From Brasenia schreberi (taxonomy: Eukaryota; Streptophyta; Magnoliopsida; Nymphaeales; Cabombaceae): a stretch of 64,000 nt of DNA. A program made the translations under genes and the position numbers. The stretch spans positions 30,310,501 to 30,374,500 of the forward strand of contig JAYKKT010000090.1 of the NCBI GenBank assembly GCA_036023115.1, given 5' to 3'. The first letter of the stretch is position 1. Each line of letters starts with the position of its first letter. The notes beneath the pieces are model-generated. The model ran no database searches. It was not told the origin of the DNA and saw only the letters and a program-made list of their open reading frames with translations. Shown one piece after another: positions 20,986 to 33,100 of this stretch.

Positions 20986-23932
20986 ATGGACCTGAAGGAA
21001 TATCAACACGGAGAACAACGTATGTATATGGAAAACAATACTTTCTTTGATATTCTGGGTATTGGATCCTTCCGAATATTTATAAAAGTCAAACCAATTA
21101 TACTGACTGATGTGCTAATTGTAACATCTATAAGGCGCAATCTAGTCTCAATCCCTGCCTTAGTTCAGAAGGGTTTTGAAGTTAGGTTTATACCTAACAA
21201 GGTGACTGTAGGCAAACATGAGAGAATCTTGTTCTCAACAGTATTTGATGTAGAACAAGGACAATTCAAATTATCAGATAATGAAAGTCATCTATCTTCT
21301 ACTTATATTGAGAGTACATTTTCTGTTAATGTGAATATGTGGCATAAATGCCTAGGGCATATAAGTTTGGAAAAGTTGAGAAAATTATCTAACTTTGACT
21401 TATTTTCCGGATTTGAGGAAAAGACTTTTAACAAGTGTGAAGCTCGCATACAAGGAAAAATGACAAGGAAAGTCTTTCTCAAGGAAACAATAAGGGCAAC
21501 AACCCTGTTGGAAATTATTCAGACTGATTTATATGGACCTTTTAGAGTAAAAACACATCGGGGAAAGGGTTATTTTATAACCTTTATCGATGATTACTCT
21601 AGATATATGTATATATATCTTTTGGCACATAAATCGGAGGCACTTGATGCTTTCAAAGAATATATGAAAAAAGTAGAAAATCAATTAGGGCATTTGATCA
21701 AAGTCTTGAGATTAGACAGAGGAGGTGAATATATCTCGACAGAATTCTTGAAATTTTGAAAGACTTGGTATTACTAAACAAAATACAATGCCCAGGACAC
21801 CTCAGCAAAAAGGTATAGTTAAAAGATACAACAAAACCTTGCTAAACATGACAAGGTTTATGTTGATTGATGCCTCTCTTCTAAGGGTATTTTGGGAAGA
21901 AACAGTAAGTATAGCTATTTACGTACCCAACAGAGTACCGTGTAAAGTTGTATTCACTATACCATATGAGATATGGTTTGGAAGAAAACCCAACCTAGGT
22001 CATCTCAGGAGGTGGGAATCTGTTGCACACGTGAAGATCCTTGAACGGTATAGAGATAAGCTAGACAACAGGTCCTTGAGATGTATATTCATTGGATATC
22101 CAAAAGATTCAAAAGGATATCAGTTTTATCACAGGGACCACAGACTCATTGAAAGCAGAGATATTGAATTCTTAAAGGATACTAAGAATGACATCTTGGA
22201 GAATAATGATGAATGTGTTGATAATTTGGTAGATTTAGATCAATTATCTTTTGAGCTCATAGAAGATTTTCCTGAAACTATCGATACCTTAAGTGGACAT
22301 AAGAGGACAAGAGTCACTCCGTCCTACTTAAAGGATTATCACACTTATCTTACACAGGAAGTGTGTAATTCGGTAGATTTGGATGAGTTGACTGATAACT
22401 TGTCTTATCAGCAGCAATGAACTCATTAGAAGCAACAGATTGGGAAAAAGCCATGGATGAGGAAATTGAATGCATTGAGAAAAACCAAGTCTGGGAATTG
22501 ACTGATTTGCCAAAAGAAAGAAAAGTTATAGGCTGTAAATGGGTTCTGAAAAAGAAATATAAAGTCGATGGTACAATCAATAAGTTTAAAGTGAGATTGG
22601 TTGCAAAGGATTTTTCGCAAAAAGAGGAGATAGATTATGTTGAGATATATTCTCCAGTTGCAAAATTTGCATCCATACGGATAATCCTAGCAATATCTGC
22701 ATATTCTGATTTGGATTTACTTCAGTTAGATGTAAAGACAATCTTTCTAAATGATGATTTGGAAGAAATTATATACATGCAGCAGTCCGAAGGATTTGTC
22801 GTTGAAGGCCAAGAAGATAAAGTATATAGGTTGAAAAAATCCCTATATGGCCTGAAACAGTTACCTCGCCAATGGTATTTGACTTTTCAAAATGCCATTA
22901 TAGAACTTTTTGTGGCTAACAAATTTGATCACTATATATATGTCTAGAACAGTGGGAGCCACTTTGTCATCTTGTCATTGTATGTAGATGACATATTGTT
23001 GACTCGAAATGACAATGAGATGATTGTCAAAACCAAGTCATGGTTGAACTCAAAGTTCGAAATGAAGGATATGGGGGAAGCATCCTATATCCTGAGTATA
23101 AAGATCTCTCGAGATAGAAGATCTAGACTCTTATGCCTGAGTGAGGAAAGATATATTGACTATATCCTCAAGAAGTTCAAAATGGGTAAATGCAAGTTTG
23201 CAGATACACTTGTTGCAAAAGAGGTGAAATTGAGTAAGGCTGATTGTCCCGGTGAATAAGACGATAAGCCTAATGTTCCTTATGCACAAGCTGTTGGCAG
23301 CTTGATGTATGCTATGTTGTGTACAACAGCTTCGCTGTTGGTCTTGTCAGTAGATATCAAAGTAATCCTAGTTGACAACATTGGGTAGTTGTGAAAAGGA
23401 TTCTAAGATATCTAAAAGGAATAAAGGACTTAAAACTATGTTTTCAAGCAGATGAACTGAAAGTGGTACGATACTTAGATGCTCACTTTGTTAGAAGCAA
23501 ATATAACAGCAAATCAACCTCGGGACAAATATTCTTATTTAGAGGTGGTGTTGTTTCTTGGGCATGCAAGAAACAGGGCTGTGTAATGTTGTATACATAG
23601 GAAGCTGAGTATGTTGCTTGTTGTATGGCTGCAACAAGTAATGTCTGGATAAACTGCTTCATACGAGATTTGAAGCTAGAGATAACAGACGAGCCAGTGG
23701 TTATCTATTGTGATAACAACATAGCAATTACTCTTATTAAGAGTGGAGCAGATTGCTCGAAAAGCAAGCATATAATGATAAAATACCACTATGTTCATGA
23801 TATGGTTATGAGAAAGGAAATATCCATCTTATACATGCCAACGAAAGATATATTGGCAGACCCCTTAACAAAAGGTATAACTGAGAAACTCTTCTCAAAA
23901 CATGTTAGAAACATGGGTTTGATTGTTATATA
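20986..23932 (+). pseudogene. Copia pol remnant (integrase, reverse transcriptase, RNase H)
   Basis: Segments in order: a protease/GAG-preintegrase region (LWHKxLGHISL-like, here MWHKCLGHISLEKL) and an integrase core (LLEIIQTDLYGPF, FIDDYSRY, LRLDRGGEY) at 20986-21759; integrase C-terminus at 21788-22420 (KGIVKRYNKTLLNMTR, GYPKDSKGYQFY); reverse transcriptase at 22417-23259 (EEIDYVEIYSPVAKFASIR, LYVDDILLT); RNase H at 23391-23932 (YLDAHFVRSKYNSKSTSGQ, YCDNNIAITL, ADPLTKGI). The YVDD box survives, but frame breaks near 21759, 22420, 22947, 23259 and 23600 divide the polyprotein. Confidence 0.85.
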
Positions 23933-24020
23933 GGTAAATAACCATACAACGGATATACGTTGTTGTATAGGTAAATAACCATACAACGGATGATTTGTTG
24001 TGTAGGAAAATAATCACACA
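23931..24020. repeat. Short tandem repeat between pol and the 3' LTR
   Basis: About three imperfect units of roughly 37 bp, with the core TAGGTAAATAACCATACAAC (third copy TAGGAAAATAATCACACAAG). Confidence 0.6.
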
Positions 24021-24121
24021 AGAGGTTCTGATTGCAATAGTAATCAGGAATCAACATAACTAGGAAAAACCTCTGGAAAGTAGGAGGAAAACCAGTATGT
24101 CGGTACACTTTTCTCGAATGA

Positions 24122-24133
24122 CCAAGTGGGAGA
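24122..24133 (+). other. Copia polypurine tract
   Basis: CCAAGTGGGAGA directly precedes the 3' LTR start (TGTTACAG). The AAGTGGGAGA form is typical for plant Copia elements and primes plus-strand synthesis. Confidence 0.7.
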
Positions 24134-24448
24134 TGTTACAGTATGTGGCCATTCTCGGCTTAGGTAACGGCTAGATTGACCATCTAGTCCGTTACCTGAG
24201 GATAGGCCCAGATCTGGTAATGGACGACCGTTACTGGAACCGTTACAGCTCCTAGACGAGGTAAGCCACAGGCGGATAAGCACTACGAATGGGGGAGCGC
24301 CTGCCTATAAAGGCAATACAGAATAGAAACACTGAAAAACACAGTGAAACATATAGGGTATTCGTCTGTGTGAGCCCCTGTGTGGGAACCTCGTGTCCTC
24401 ACCAGTTCCCTGCAAGAAGCAAAGAGAATCAGGTACTCGACGAATACA
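24134..24448 (+). repeat. Copia 3' LTR
   Basis: 315 bp, TGTTACAG...CGAATACA. It contains the CTATAAAGG box near 24305 and the GTACTCGACGAAT end shared with the 5' LTR. Confidence 0.8.
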
Positions 24449-24545
24449 TCACTCTCCGCGGTGGTGGATTGCGGATCTCCTTCCTCCTCTCCGTGAGGAA
24501 CATAAGGATGATATCAAGGAAAAGCTTTATTTCTTCAAAATATGA
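24449..24545 (-). pseudogene. 5' fragment of the third 78-residue gene copy
   Basis: 24452-24500 matches the coding segment at 26925-26965 of copy 2 (GCGGATCTCCTTCCTCCTCTCC against GCGGGCCTCCTTCCTCCTCC), on the same strand. Together with 18004-18182 it shows that the Copia element interrupts a third copy. About 250 bp of the gene between the two pieces is missing. Confidence 0.5.
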
Positions 24546-24552
24546 TACAATA

Positions 24553-24735
24553 TGAACATAAGAAAATATTAGCAACCGCACTTTGGAACCGAACCCAAAC
24601 TGATGGTTTAATTCCGATTGTTAGACGGTCGAAAAGAGACTGCCGGAAACATTTTTGTTGGATTAACTTTATTCCGATTGCCAAAACAGTCGGACCTTTA
24701 CTAAAGACGGTCGGAATATGATAACTCCATAGCGA
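24553..24735. mobile_element. CACTA-like subterminal repeats, fragment 1
   Basis: The stretch holds repeated CCGATTG / GGTCGGAA / AGACGGTCG words in both orientations, as in subterminal regions of CACTA DNA transposons. No transposase is seen. AAGAAAATATTAGC near 24557 may be a decayed terminus. Confidence 0.35.
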
Positions 24736-24739
24736 AATT

Positions 24740-25768
24740 TAGCCAAGTCCCTTGTGAGTGCAATCTGGACTAAATTTGACGAGTTGATAAATTCATGTGT
24801 GAATGCAATAAAGCTAATCTTGACCAGACGAGATTGGCAATCTTTTATTCGTAGCAGATTTCCTAGATCGGATTCTTGTTTTCCACTGAAAAGTATGGTC
24901 AATACAGTTCATCGTGTTCTGTTTGATTTCTTCTACACGGATGTGGTTTTTATGAACAGTCAAATGTATAGGAGTCAAAAAAGAGTGACAAGAGAGAGCT
25001 CTAGCGCCATTGCTACTGGCAGGGAGTTCAACTCCCAGAGAGTGTGTGTGTGTGTTAGGCTTCAATCCACATTATTTTAGTATTTCTTGTGCATTTATTT
25101 CAAAATTAAAGAGATGATAGAACATAATCTTGGTTGTTTAAGTTAAATCTTAATGTGAGGCAAGAGAGCACGATAACATTGCAAATCGAAAGTCACGTAA
25201 TGGATCCTACTAATTACTGTGGGATAAGACTTGGTTTATGATTTGATTAGGTTTGTTTGAAGCCTCAAAAAGTATAACTAAGCTATAATTAGACGAAATA
25301 GTTATCATTCTTGTGGGTTTATGAAGCAACACGTACAGCTCGGCCATTATCGATGCCGGTTTCGGCTCTAAGAAGCCATTTAGATGATGCGTTATAAAGC
25401 CACTTTTTCTTTAACGCAGAATTATTCTGATTTCAAGTAAGCTAGAGTCATATTAAGAATCCATCCAAGACGATTCATGATGAAACATTGTTCTTTTTCT
25501 TGTGGGTTCACTTTGTTCTTTTATTTGTGGTTTGGTTTGTACTGGCTTAAAGCCATTCACACGCGCACAAACATAAGCGGACATCCATAAACATAAACAA
25601 AAGTAAATAAATATATGCATATATTTATATATACATACACAGACATATATATATGTCAGTGTATGTATGTATATAATTAGTACTTTTTCTTAGTCCCATG
25701 TTTCATTTTAAGTTTCTATTAAAGAAAGAGTTACATTATCGTAAAGAGGTAATTTATGTATCAACAAC
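24740..25768. other. Intergenic, with one SINE-like unit
   Basis: No gene is seen. A polymerase III B-box match, GTTCAACTC, lies at about 25028-25036 in the context CTACTGGCAGGGAGTTCAACTC. It resembles a unit at 28383-28460 and one nested at 47028-47115. A (GT)n run follows. Confidence 0.35.
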
Positions 25769-26165
25769 TACTAGAAAATGAGCTTATTTATTACGACTGT
25801 TAGCGGAAACTATTCCGACTCTTGGTCACAATCGGATTTATTTATGACATATATTCTGACTGTTCATAAGTCTATTCTGGCTATTAAACACAACCGCAAC
25901 AAATGTTAATTCCAGCTCTTGTTAACAACCGAAATACATTGGATAATAGTCGGAATATGATTTATTCTAACTGTTGTTTCGGTCGACAAATTCTAATTGT
26001 TTTTGGAAGGAATGTGTATTCCGACTAAAACGGTTACGGCATTTCATTTCCGGCTGGTCAGACAGTCAGAATTACGTCTACACGACAGTGAGAATGATGT
26101 TTTCCGGCAGTTAGTGGTAGTCAAAATAGGTTCAACGACAGCCGTCAGAATTTGGTCCATTATAC
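25769..26165. mobile_element. CACTA-like terminus and subterminal repeats, fragment 2
   Basis: It begins with ACTACTAGAAAATG, close to the CACTACTAGAAAA-type terminal inverted repeat of plant CACTA elements. It is followed by many copies of TCCGACTG/GTCGGAAT-like words to about 26165. The opposite end and a transposase are not found, so it is a fragment or a small non-autonomous element. Confidence 0.4.
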
Positions 26166-26193
26166 AGGTCATATATATCATACATTAAAAGTG

Positions 26194-26195
<2 letters not shown>

Positions 26196-26231
<36 letters not shown>
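26196..26231. repeat. (TA)n microsatellite
   Basis: About 17 uninterrupted TA units. Confidence 0.9.
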
Positions 26232-26232
<1 letters not shown>

Positions 26233-26399
26233 CATAATAAACCGAACCAAGACGGAATGAACGGTGTGGTTTGGTTTGATTTCTCAAAATTAAGGGTCAA
26301 TTTAAGGTTTGGACAACGTAGTTCCTGGAACTTGCAAGGCCTAATAGAAGAGAATACCCTGTTCCGTTCGGTGTCTGAAGGAGAAAGCAAATAATCAAG

Positions 26400-26752
26400 G
26401 CCTAATCGAAAGAGAAGACTCCAAAAATCTTTACAACTTCAATTTAAAATATCTTTACAACTCTATTTTTGTCACACACTACAACAAGCAACAACGATTA
26501 CCAAATATATTCCCTTGAACTCCAATGATCAATGGTAAAAAGGACCTTCTCTTCACTATATATCAATCTTAAGGTAAAATCTGCCATTACTGCACATGAA
26601 AACTCTCTCCTAGACAACATTGTTTACAGAACTGAGAAAGAAAGAGAAGCTTTCCGATGCTTACAAATCATCCACCTAACGGGAGGTCAAAAACCACTGC
26701 TTATACGATAAAAACGCCGGAATCGAAGAAACCGGGCAGATTTTTCCTTAAT
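26400..26752. other. 3' flank of the second 78-residue gene
   Basis: Collinear with 11340-11642, for example AAAACTCTCTCCTAGACAAC against AGAACTCTCCTAGACAAAAT. It is probably 3' UTR or flank of the minus-strand gene. Confidence 0.5.
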
Positions 26753-26989
26753 TCAGCCGTTGCAACAAGCATGAGAAGTTTGGACACTGCCAAGGGATGA
26801 ACTCGAAGCAGGGTTCATGCCTGAGCCTCCGGAGACGGTCGATGCAGCCCTCAGTACTATATCATAGAGAGATTGAAAGATATGCCAGAGTATCTTCCGT
26901 TTGACCACCCCTCTTCTCGGTGGAAGGTTGCGGGCCTCCTTCCTCCTCCCCGTGAGATCGACGGGAAGAAGACATGATTCCATGGCCAT
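26753..26989 (-). CDS. Small basic protein, 78 aa, unknown function (copy 2)
   Basis: This is a paralogue of 11643-11879 with the same length and the same start and stop positions. It starts MAMESCLLPVDLTGRR; the core is KEARNLPPRRGVVKRKIL, then an HIFQSLYDIVLRAAS helix-like part and a Ser/Gly-rich tail ending CCNG. About half of the residues match copy 1 with no gap, although the surrounding DNA has many differences, which favours selection on the protein. I do not recognise the family and do not assign a function. It could also be a first exon if splicing removes the stop. A canonical TATA box lies about 135 bp upstream. Confidence 0.5.
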   Translation of the reverse strand: MAMESCLLPVDLTGRRKEARNLPPRRGVVKRKILWHIFQSLYDIVLRAASTVSGGSGMNPASSSSLGSVQTSHACCNG

Positions 26990-27121
26990 TTATGCAAAGA
27001 GACGAATCAAGAAGATTGGGGAGTTCTGGAACAGTAAGAAGAAAGAGTAGCAGAGAGAACGACAGACCAAGTAGCAAGACCTTGAGTATCGAGTGAGGCT
27101 ACGGCGGGTCGGCCGGGCCGG

Positions 27122-27170
27122 TTTTTATAGGAGGAGAAGAGTGATTTCATCCGTCCATCTCAAGATGGTC
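27122..27170 (-). promoter_or_regulatory. Promoter of the second 78-residue gene
   Basis: On the minus strand, CCATCTTGAGATGGACGG (near 27153-27170) precedes CTATAAAAAC (TATA box, 27121-27130). The ATG at 26987-26989 lies about 135 bp downstream. The arrangement is the same as at the first copy. Confidence 0.55.
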
Positions 27171-28382
<1,212 letters not shown>

Positions 28383-28460
28383 GTGATTGGCTCAAGCTCC
28401 AAGATGGTACGCTGTTGCTGATGGTGGGGAGTTCAACTCTTAGGGGGTGCATGCATATGT
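28383..28460 (+). mobile_element. SINE-like unit
   Basis: TGGCTCAAGCTCC resembles a polymerase III A-box. GTTCAACTC at about 28430 fits the B-box consensus. An A-run follows at about 28468. It resembles 24990-25060. Confidence 0.35.
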
Positions 28461-28469
28461 GTGTAACAA

Positions 28470-30182
28470 AAAAAAGGCTATTAGCCGATGACTACCGATA
28501 TGAATGGTTACAAATACGAAATAGAGTATTTAGTTATCTTATCCCAATTGAATAATAAATACTATGTTTTAATATATTTCTGTAGCCATAAAGAAACAAA
28601 CCCCGCTAAAGGGAGTTTGCTCTTGTAGAATAAGATGCATTTGGGTTTTTGTCTCTTTTTTTGTAAAATGAAGTCATTAATTTCTTTATCATGCTTCTTA
28701 AAACCTTCTTAAAAGTGTTCTTGCCAGAGAGGTCAGTAATGTAACAATGCTCGCTGACCAGTGAAGCTTGTGGACAACTTGTCCAAGTTGACAAACACAT
28801 GCATTGCAACATGGAGGGCCACTTTCGGTACCGCAGATCACGACTTCTTGTGGTGCATGCAACTTCTCTTCACTTTCCAAGTGATATTGGACGTAGACAA
28901 TGTCATATACTATGTATTATAACAACGCATACAACTCATAAAATTTCTACATTATACCACTTCTCAAACAACTCTATAAAGGACACTTAGATCTCTTCAC
29001 TCCAAACAAGCCCAAAGAATTGCAAAAGGTACAAAAGAGCTATAAATTCTTCTGCAGGCCTTTATGATCATAACTCAATATCCACATCTGTGTTCATAAG
29101 ATAACCTGCCATCAGCTCCTACGAAACTAACAATAAATTGGAAACGTTTCTGAAGGATACCTAACATTTAGGCATACCTCAGAAATGTAGTTAACGCTTT
29201 CTTTTTTCAAAATATGAAGTGCGAAAAGTATCAGTAGCTTATCTAAACAAATACTACCAATTTAACTTGCTCATCTCAAAAATTAGCATGTCTGTTAACA
29301 TATAGGTGCCTTTAAATTCTTCAAGACACTGGTGGACTTCGTCCATCTTAATTTGGTAAACAAATCTAAGTTTCCAACAACACTCCCATTCCAACAAGAA
29401 TCGTCTCTAACAATGTAAGCCTTAGATGTCGAAGACAATAGACTCTAACCATATCTTGGTTTGGTGTTATACTTTGAACTTTACCCGATCAGACAGCTAA
29501 TCGGGTTGTATGTTGAATGTAAACGATACAAATCAGATTTTTCGTTGAATGCGGAATCTGAATCTGTTTTCTAACAAGATCCTGCTTCATGCCTGACCAA
29601 CTTCCATGTCCAAACTAACATTGACAACATATGACAGTGATCTAGTTTAGGGGAAAGTCAACATGGATAGATGACTAATCACGCCATGCAGCGATGGTTT
29701 AGAGACTGGGTTTTTTGTTATGCAGCTTGACTATCCTTACATGAAATTGAAGGGACAACAAGGAGGAGATGGTCTTCGAAGATGTGCTCATTAACAACAC
29801 CAACAGCCAATCCCACCTTAACCACTTATTCTGATCTGGTTGAGTTGCAAGTGATCCAATCTACACATTATATATTCAGTGCAGGTACTCAGTGCAAGTC
29901 TTGTTGATGTGGGTGGCCTCAGGAGAAGCAGATGACCATATCCACTAGAGGGTAGTTATTTTCACCAATTTGAGGTGGCGAGAAATCCAATTTCTGCCAG
30001 TAGAAAATTTAGCAAGCATGAATTTATAAAAGTGAACTGTTAAATCTTACTAGATAAATTGTGAATTTTAGCATCCTTAACCAAGACACACGGGGTCTCT
30101 TAACCCATGAAGCTTTTTTATCAATAAAACAAAGAAAGCAAAAAAGTTTCAATACATTCAGACCAATATTTCATGAAACAAC
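28470..30182. other. 3' flank of the D-amino-acid transaminase-like gene, no gene seen
   Basis: It is AT-rich. Minus-strand frames near 28606-28880 show a Cys-containing stretch (PPCCNACVCQLGQ) that I cannot place in a family. I do not call a gene. Confidence 0.35.
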
Positions 30183-33100
30183 TCACTTAGGTTTGTAGTT
30201 GTGATCTTCCGACATGTATGGAACAGGAATCCTCTGTGTCTCAGGCCCAAAAGCCATATCCTGCCAGAGTATATCTTGGAGCCTTAGTGTCCCTGTGAAA
30301 GAGATGCGAGCAAGTACAAATTGATCAATAACCATAGAGAAGCAGATGCACATGAAAGAATTGAACTTAGCTCAAATAAGTTGAAGAAGAAAAGGTGTGA
30401 GAACAGATCACCATCTCTGATAGGCTGCCCATCCCACATGACTATTGGCAAAATAGGAAGGCCGCTGCCCAAAAACATCATTTCAGCTGAACTCTTAGCT
30501 TGGTCTACTGTTATATCAGTCACGCGGACACCTTTCAAAAGACCCTCATGAACTAGCTCTGCTGCTAATGTGATCAACCTCTTGGCAGTGCACCCTCCGA
30601 GTATTTTGTCAAATGAAGGCATCAGTAGCTCCTTATCTTGACTTATAAATGCCACATTTACATTCGGACCTTCAGCTACATAGCCTTGATCATCAATCCA
30701 TATAGAAGCATATGCTCCCTTCTCCTCTGCTTCCATCATAGAAAGCGCATTGGGAAGATAATTTACACTCTTCATGGTCGCAAACTCAGGTGGATTCATT
30801 CTCACTGTTGACGTAATCACTTTCACCCCTTCCTTGGATGGCATGTAGTCCTCTTGAATCACAATGGCGTAAAATGCAGATGTTGGACAGCCCGAAGATG
30901 ATAGTAAAGTCTCCTGGTCCTGCACTTAACCAATATCTTAGCCAACCAGCCCTGCATCCCGATACTGCAGTTGTTTGGATGAGGATGCTTCTTAGAGCTT
31001 TCTTTGGAAAAGGAGGTGCGATCTTCGCCATGGATGCTGAGTGCTATAGCCGATCAAGATGATTGTCCAACTCATATAAGTATCTTCCTTTTCAAATTCA
31101 CATATTAATTTATATGATCAATTAGTAATAAAAAAGAATACGTGGAAGAGTTTTCAGATAAATTGATAGCAAGAAGGAAAAGCCACAGTGATATCCAAGA
31201 CTTATATTAACATAGCAATAGAGAAAGCCATGATATACTGTAGATTGATAGCAGAAGTGATCTAGACAATGCACATACCTTAAGAGGGGAAAATGAAAAA
31301 AAGAGAAGGATTTTCTTATCTGTATGTAAATTTATACTCTATAGAAGGGTTCATAGACATAAAAGCATCTTCACAAAGGAGCAGCAAATAATTAAAATAT
31401 ACATGCCAACACACCCTTATGTTTTAGTAAATCTGCAGTACCTGGGTTGAGATAGAAAGAAAATGAATTTATTCAATTGAAGAAAAGGAAAAATCAATAC
31501 GGTCACTACAACAAGAGATCCATACCTGATGCTGGATAGTTCTATAAGTACAATAACAAAAAACAAGAGAACCAAATTTTAACCAGTCTCATAACATAAG
31601 CACCTGACACTTTCATGAATCCCGTGTTTTTTATTTCAACACAACAGAACATAAGATGTTCACTCAGGATATGTTACCAGTTTCAGCGAACAGTAGTTAC
31701 TGATAAAATGTGAAATCCACACATTATAGATCCCTTTGATGCTACACGAAGTGTAAATGTAATCAGAACGTTCTAGAAACAAGAGGAAAAAAGTCCATGA
31801 GTGAGAACTGCATCAAGAAACAGAGCTAGTTGATTATGTATGTATAAGTACCTTTTTGGTGTAATTTCTTGATTTTGTCATCACGCGGAACATCTGGGCA
31901 TCTAATCTTTCCAGCAAACGGTTTATAACTAAGGAGTGTTGATTCTTTCTGGATTGGTGCTGAAGTAATGCAACATTCTGAAACTAAGTTAATTATTTTT
32001 TGTGTACACACGAGTGATCATCTCTGCATATCGCCAGGGGTTGCATCATGAAGCAGTCAATTTATCCAACGCATATCATCTCTTGATTCATCTCTTGTGA
32101 ATCTATCCAAAATGAAACTTGCACATACCATCCGATTACACAAATAATATTACATAGGAATAGGTAGGAGCTATCTTTCCCTTATATGCGAGGGTATCAT
32201 TGCACTTCAAGTCTTTAAGCTCCCTTCATTGTGTTAAAAAGTGAACTTTCAGTTACTTCAGTTGAGAGCATGTAAATGAACCAAGAATGCATTTGGATTG
32301 AAAAAAAGTTGTGCATTTGGATTGAAAAACAAAATTGAGGAAAGAGTACTGAAGTTACTTTCTAACTCCATGTTCTGGTTTTACTTTAAGAATGATACAT
32401 GGAATACTTATTCTCCCTAATTTCCTTTTAGATTTACCACCTCCTTAACTGGGAATCATGATCTGCACGAGTACAAAAGCATTGGAACTTGGCATTAATG
32501 CGTTAACTTCTAACAGTTCGATATATGAACAGATGAATGTGTTGGTGAGATAATATGGGAGTAGTGTTAAGCAATGTCATACGTAACAAATCTCAGAGGA
32601 TTTTGAGAAGATACATAGTAAATGAAAGATGTAGGAGTCCGTCTTGTATGATTGGTATGGGCCGATATGGGGGCGTTTCATACCCATTGTATTGATTTTG
32701 TTACTTTTCAATTTTAAAATACATATGATACTTGTCCACACACATGGTACCGTTGGGCCTCTATATCCGGTACCTAGAACCCTGCTTTATAGAGTTTTTA
32801 TCACCAGGAATTTTCAATTGCAATTGAATTCTTGAGGATTTATCTAAGGAATTGTTGGTTGGCGTGTCTTCCTTCCTGGCATTCTCAACCTAAGCAGCAC
32901 TAGTCGCAATTAGATAGATAAATACAATCAATGGCTTCGAAGTACCGGTAGAATGGAATAGCAACCATCAGATGAGATTGGGAGATATTTACTTTATCAC
33001 ATAGAAAGCAAGGAAGAATGCTAAACGTCAAATCATACCCGTCAAGTATCATCGCCGTGTCAAACACACCATGGCCTCGATGAACCATGTGATCATCAAT

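Larger units (their letters stand above)
18183..24448 (+). mobile_element. Ty1/Copia LTR retrotransposon, degraded
   Basis: A 6.3 kb element with flanking LTRs, a tRNA-Met-type primer binding site directly after the left LTR, gag, integrase, reverse transcriptase and RNase H in Copia order, and a purine tract before the right LTR. All coding parts are on the plus strand and broken by stops. The leader between the left LTR and gag is long (about 1.5 kb) and carries three sets of tandem repeats. It sits inside the third copy of the 78-residue gene unit. LTR divergence and the 70 bp length difference show that it is old. Confidence 0.88.

Noticed and set aside
28606..28880. Cys-containing minus-strand frame (PPCCNACVCQLGQ)
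   Set aside because: I could not match it to a family and there is no second copy or splice context, so I leave it uncalled.
31826..32011. Possible extra exon of the transaminase-like gene (KIRCPDVPRDDKIKK)
   Set aside because: The 33039-33214 and 30412-31083 exons join exactly in phase with all conserved residues between them, so nothing is missing here.
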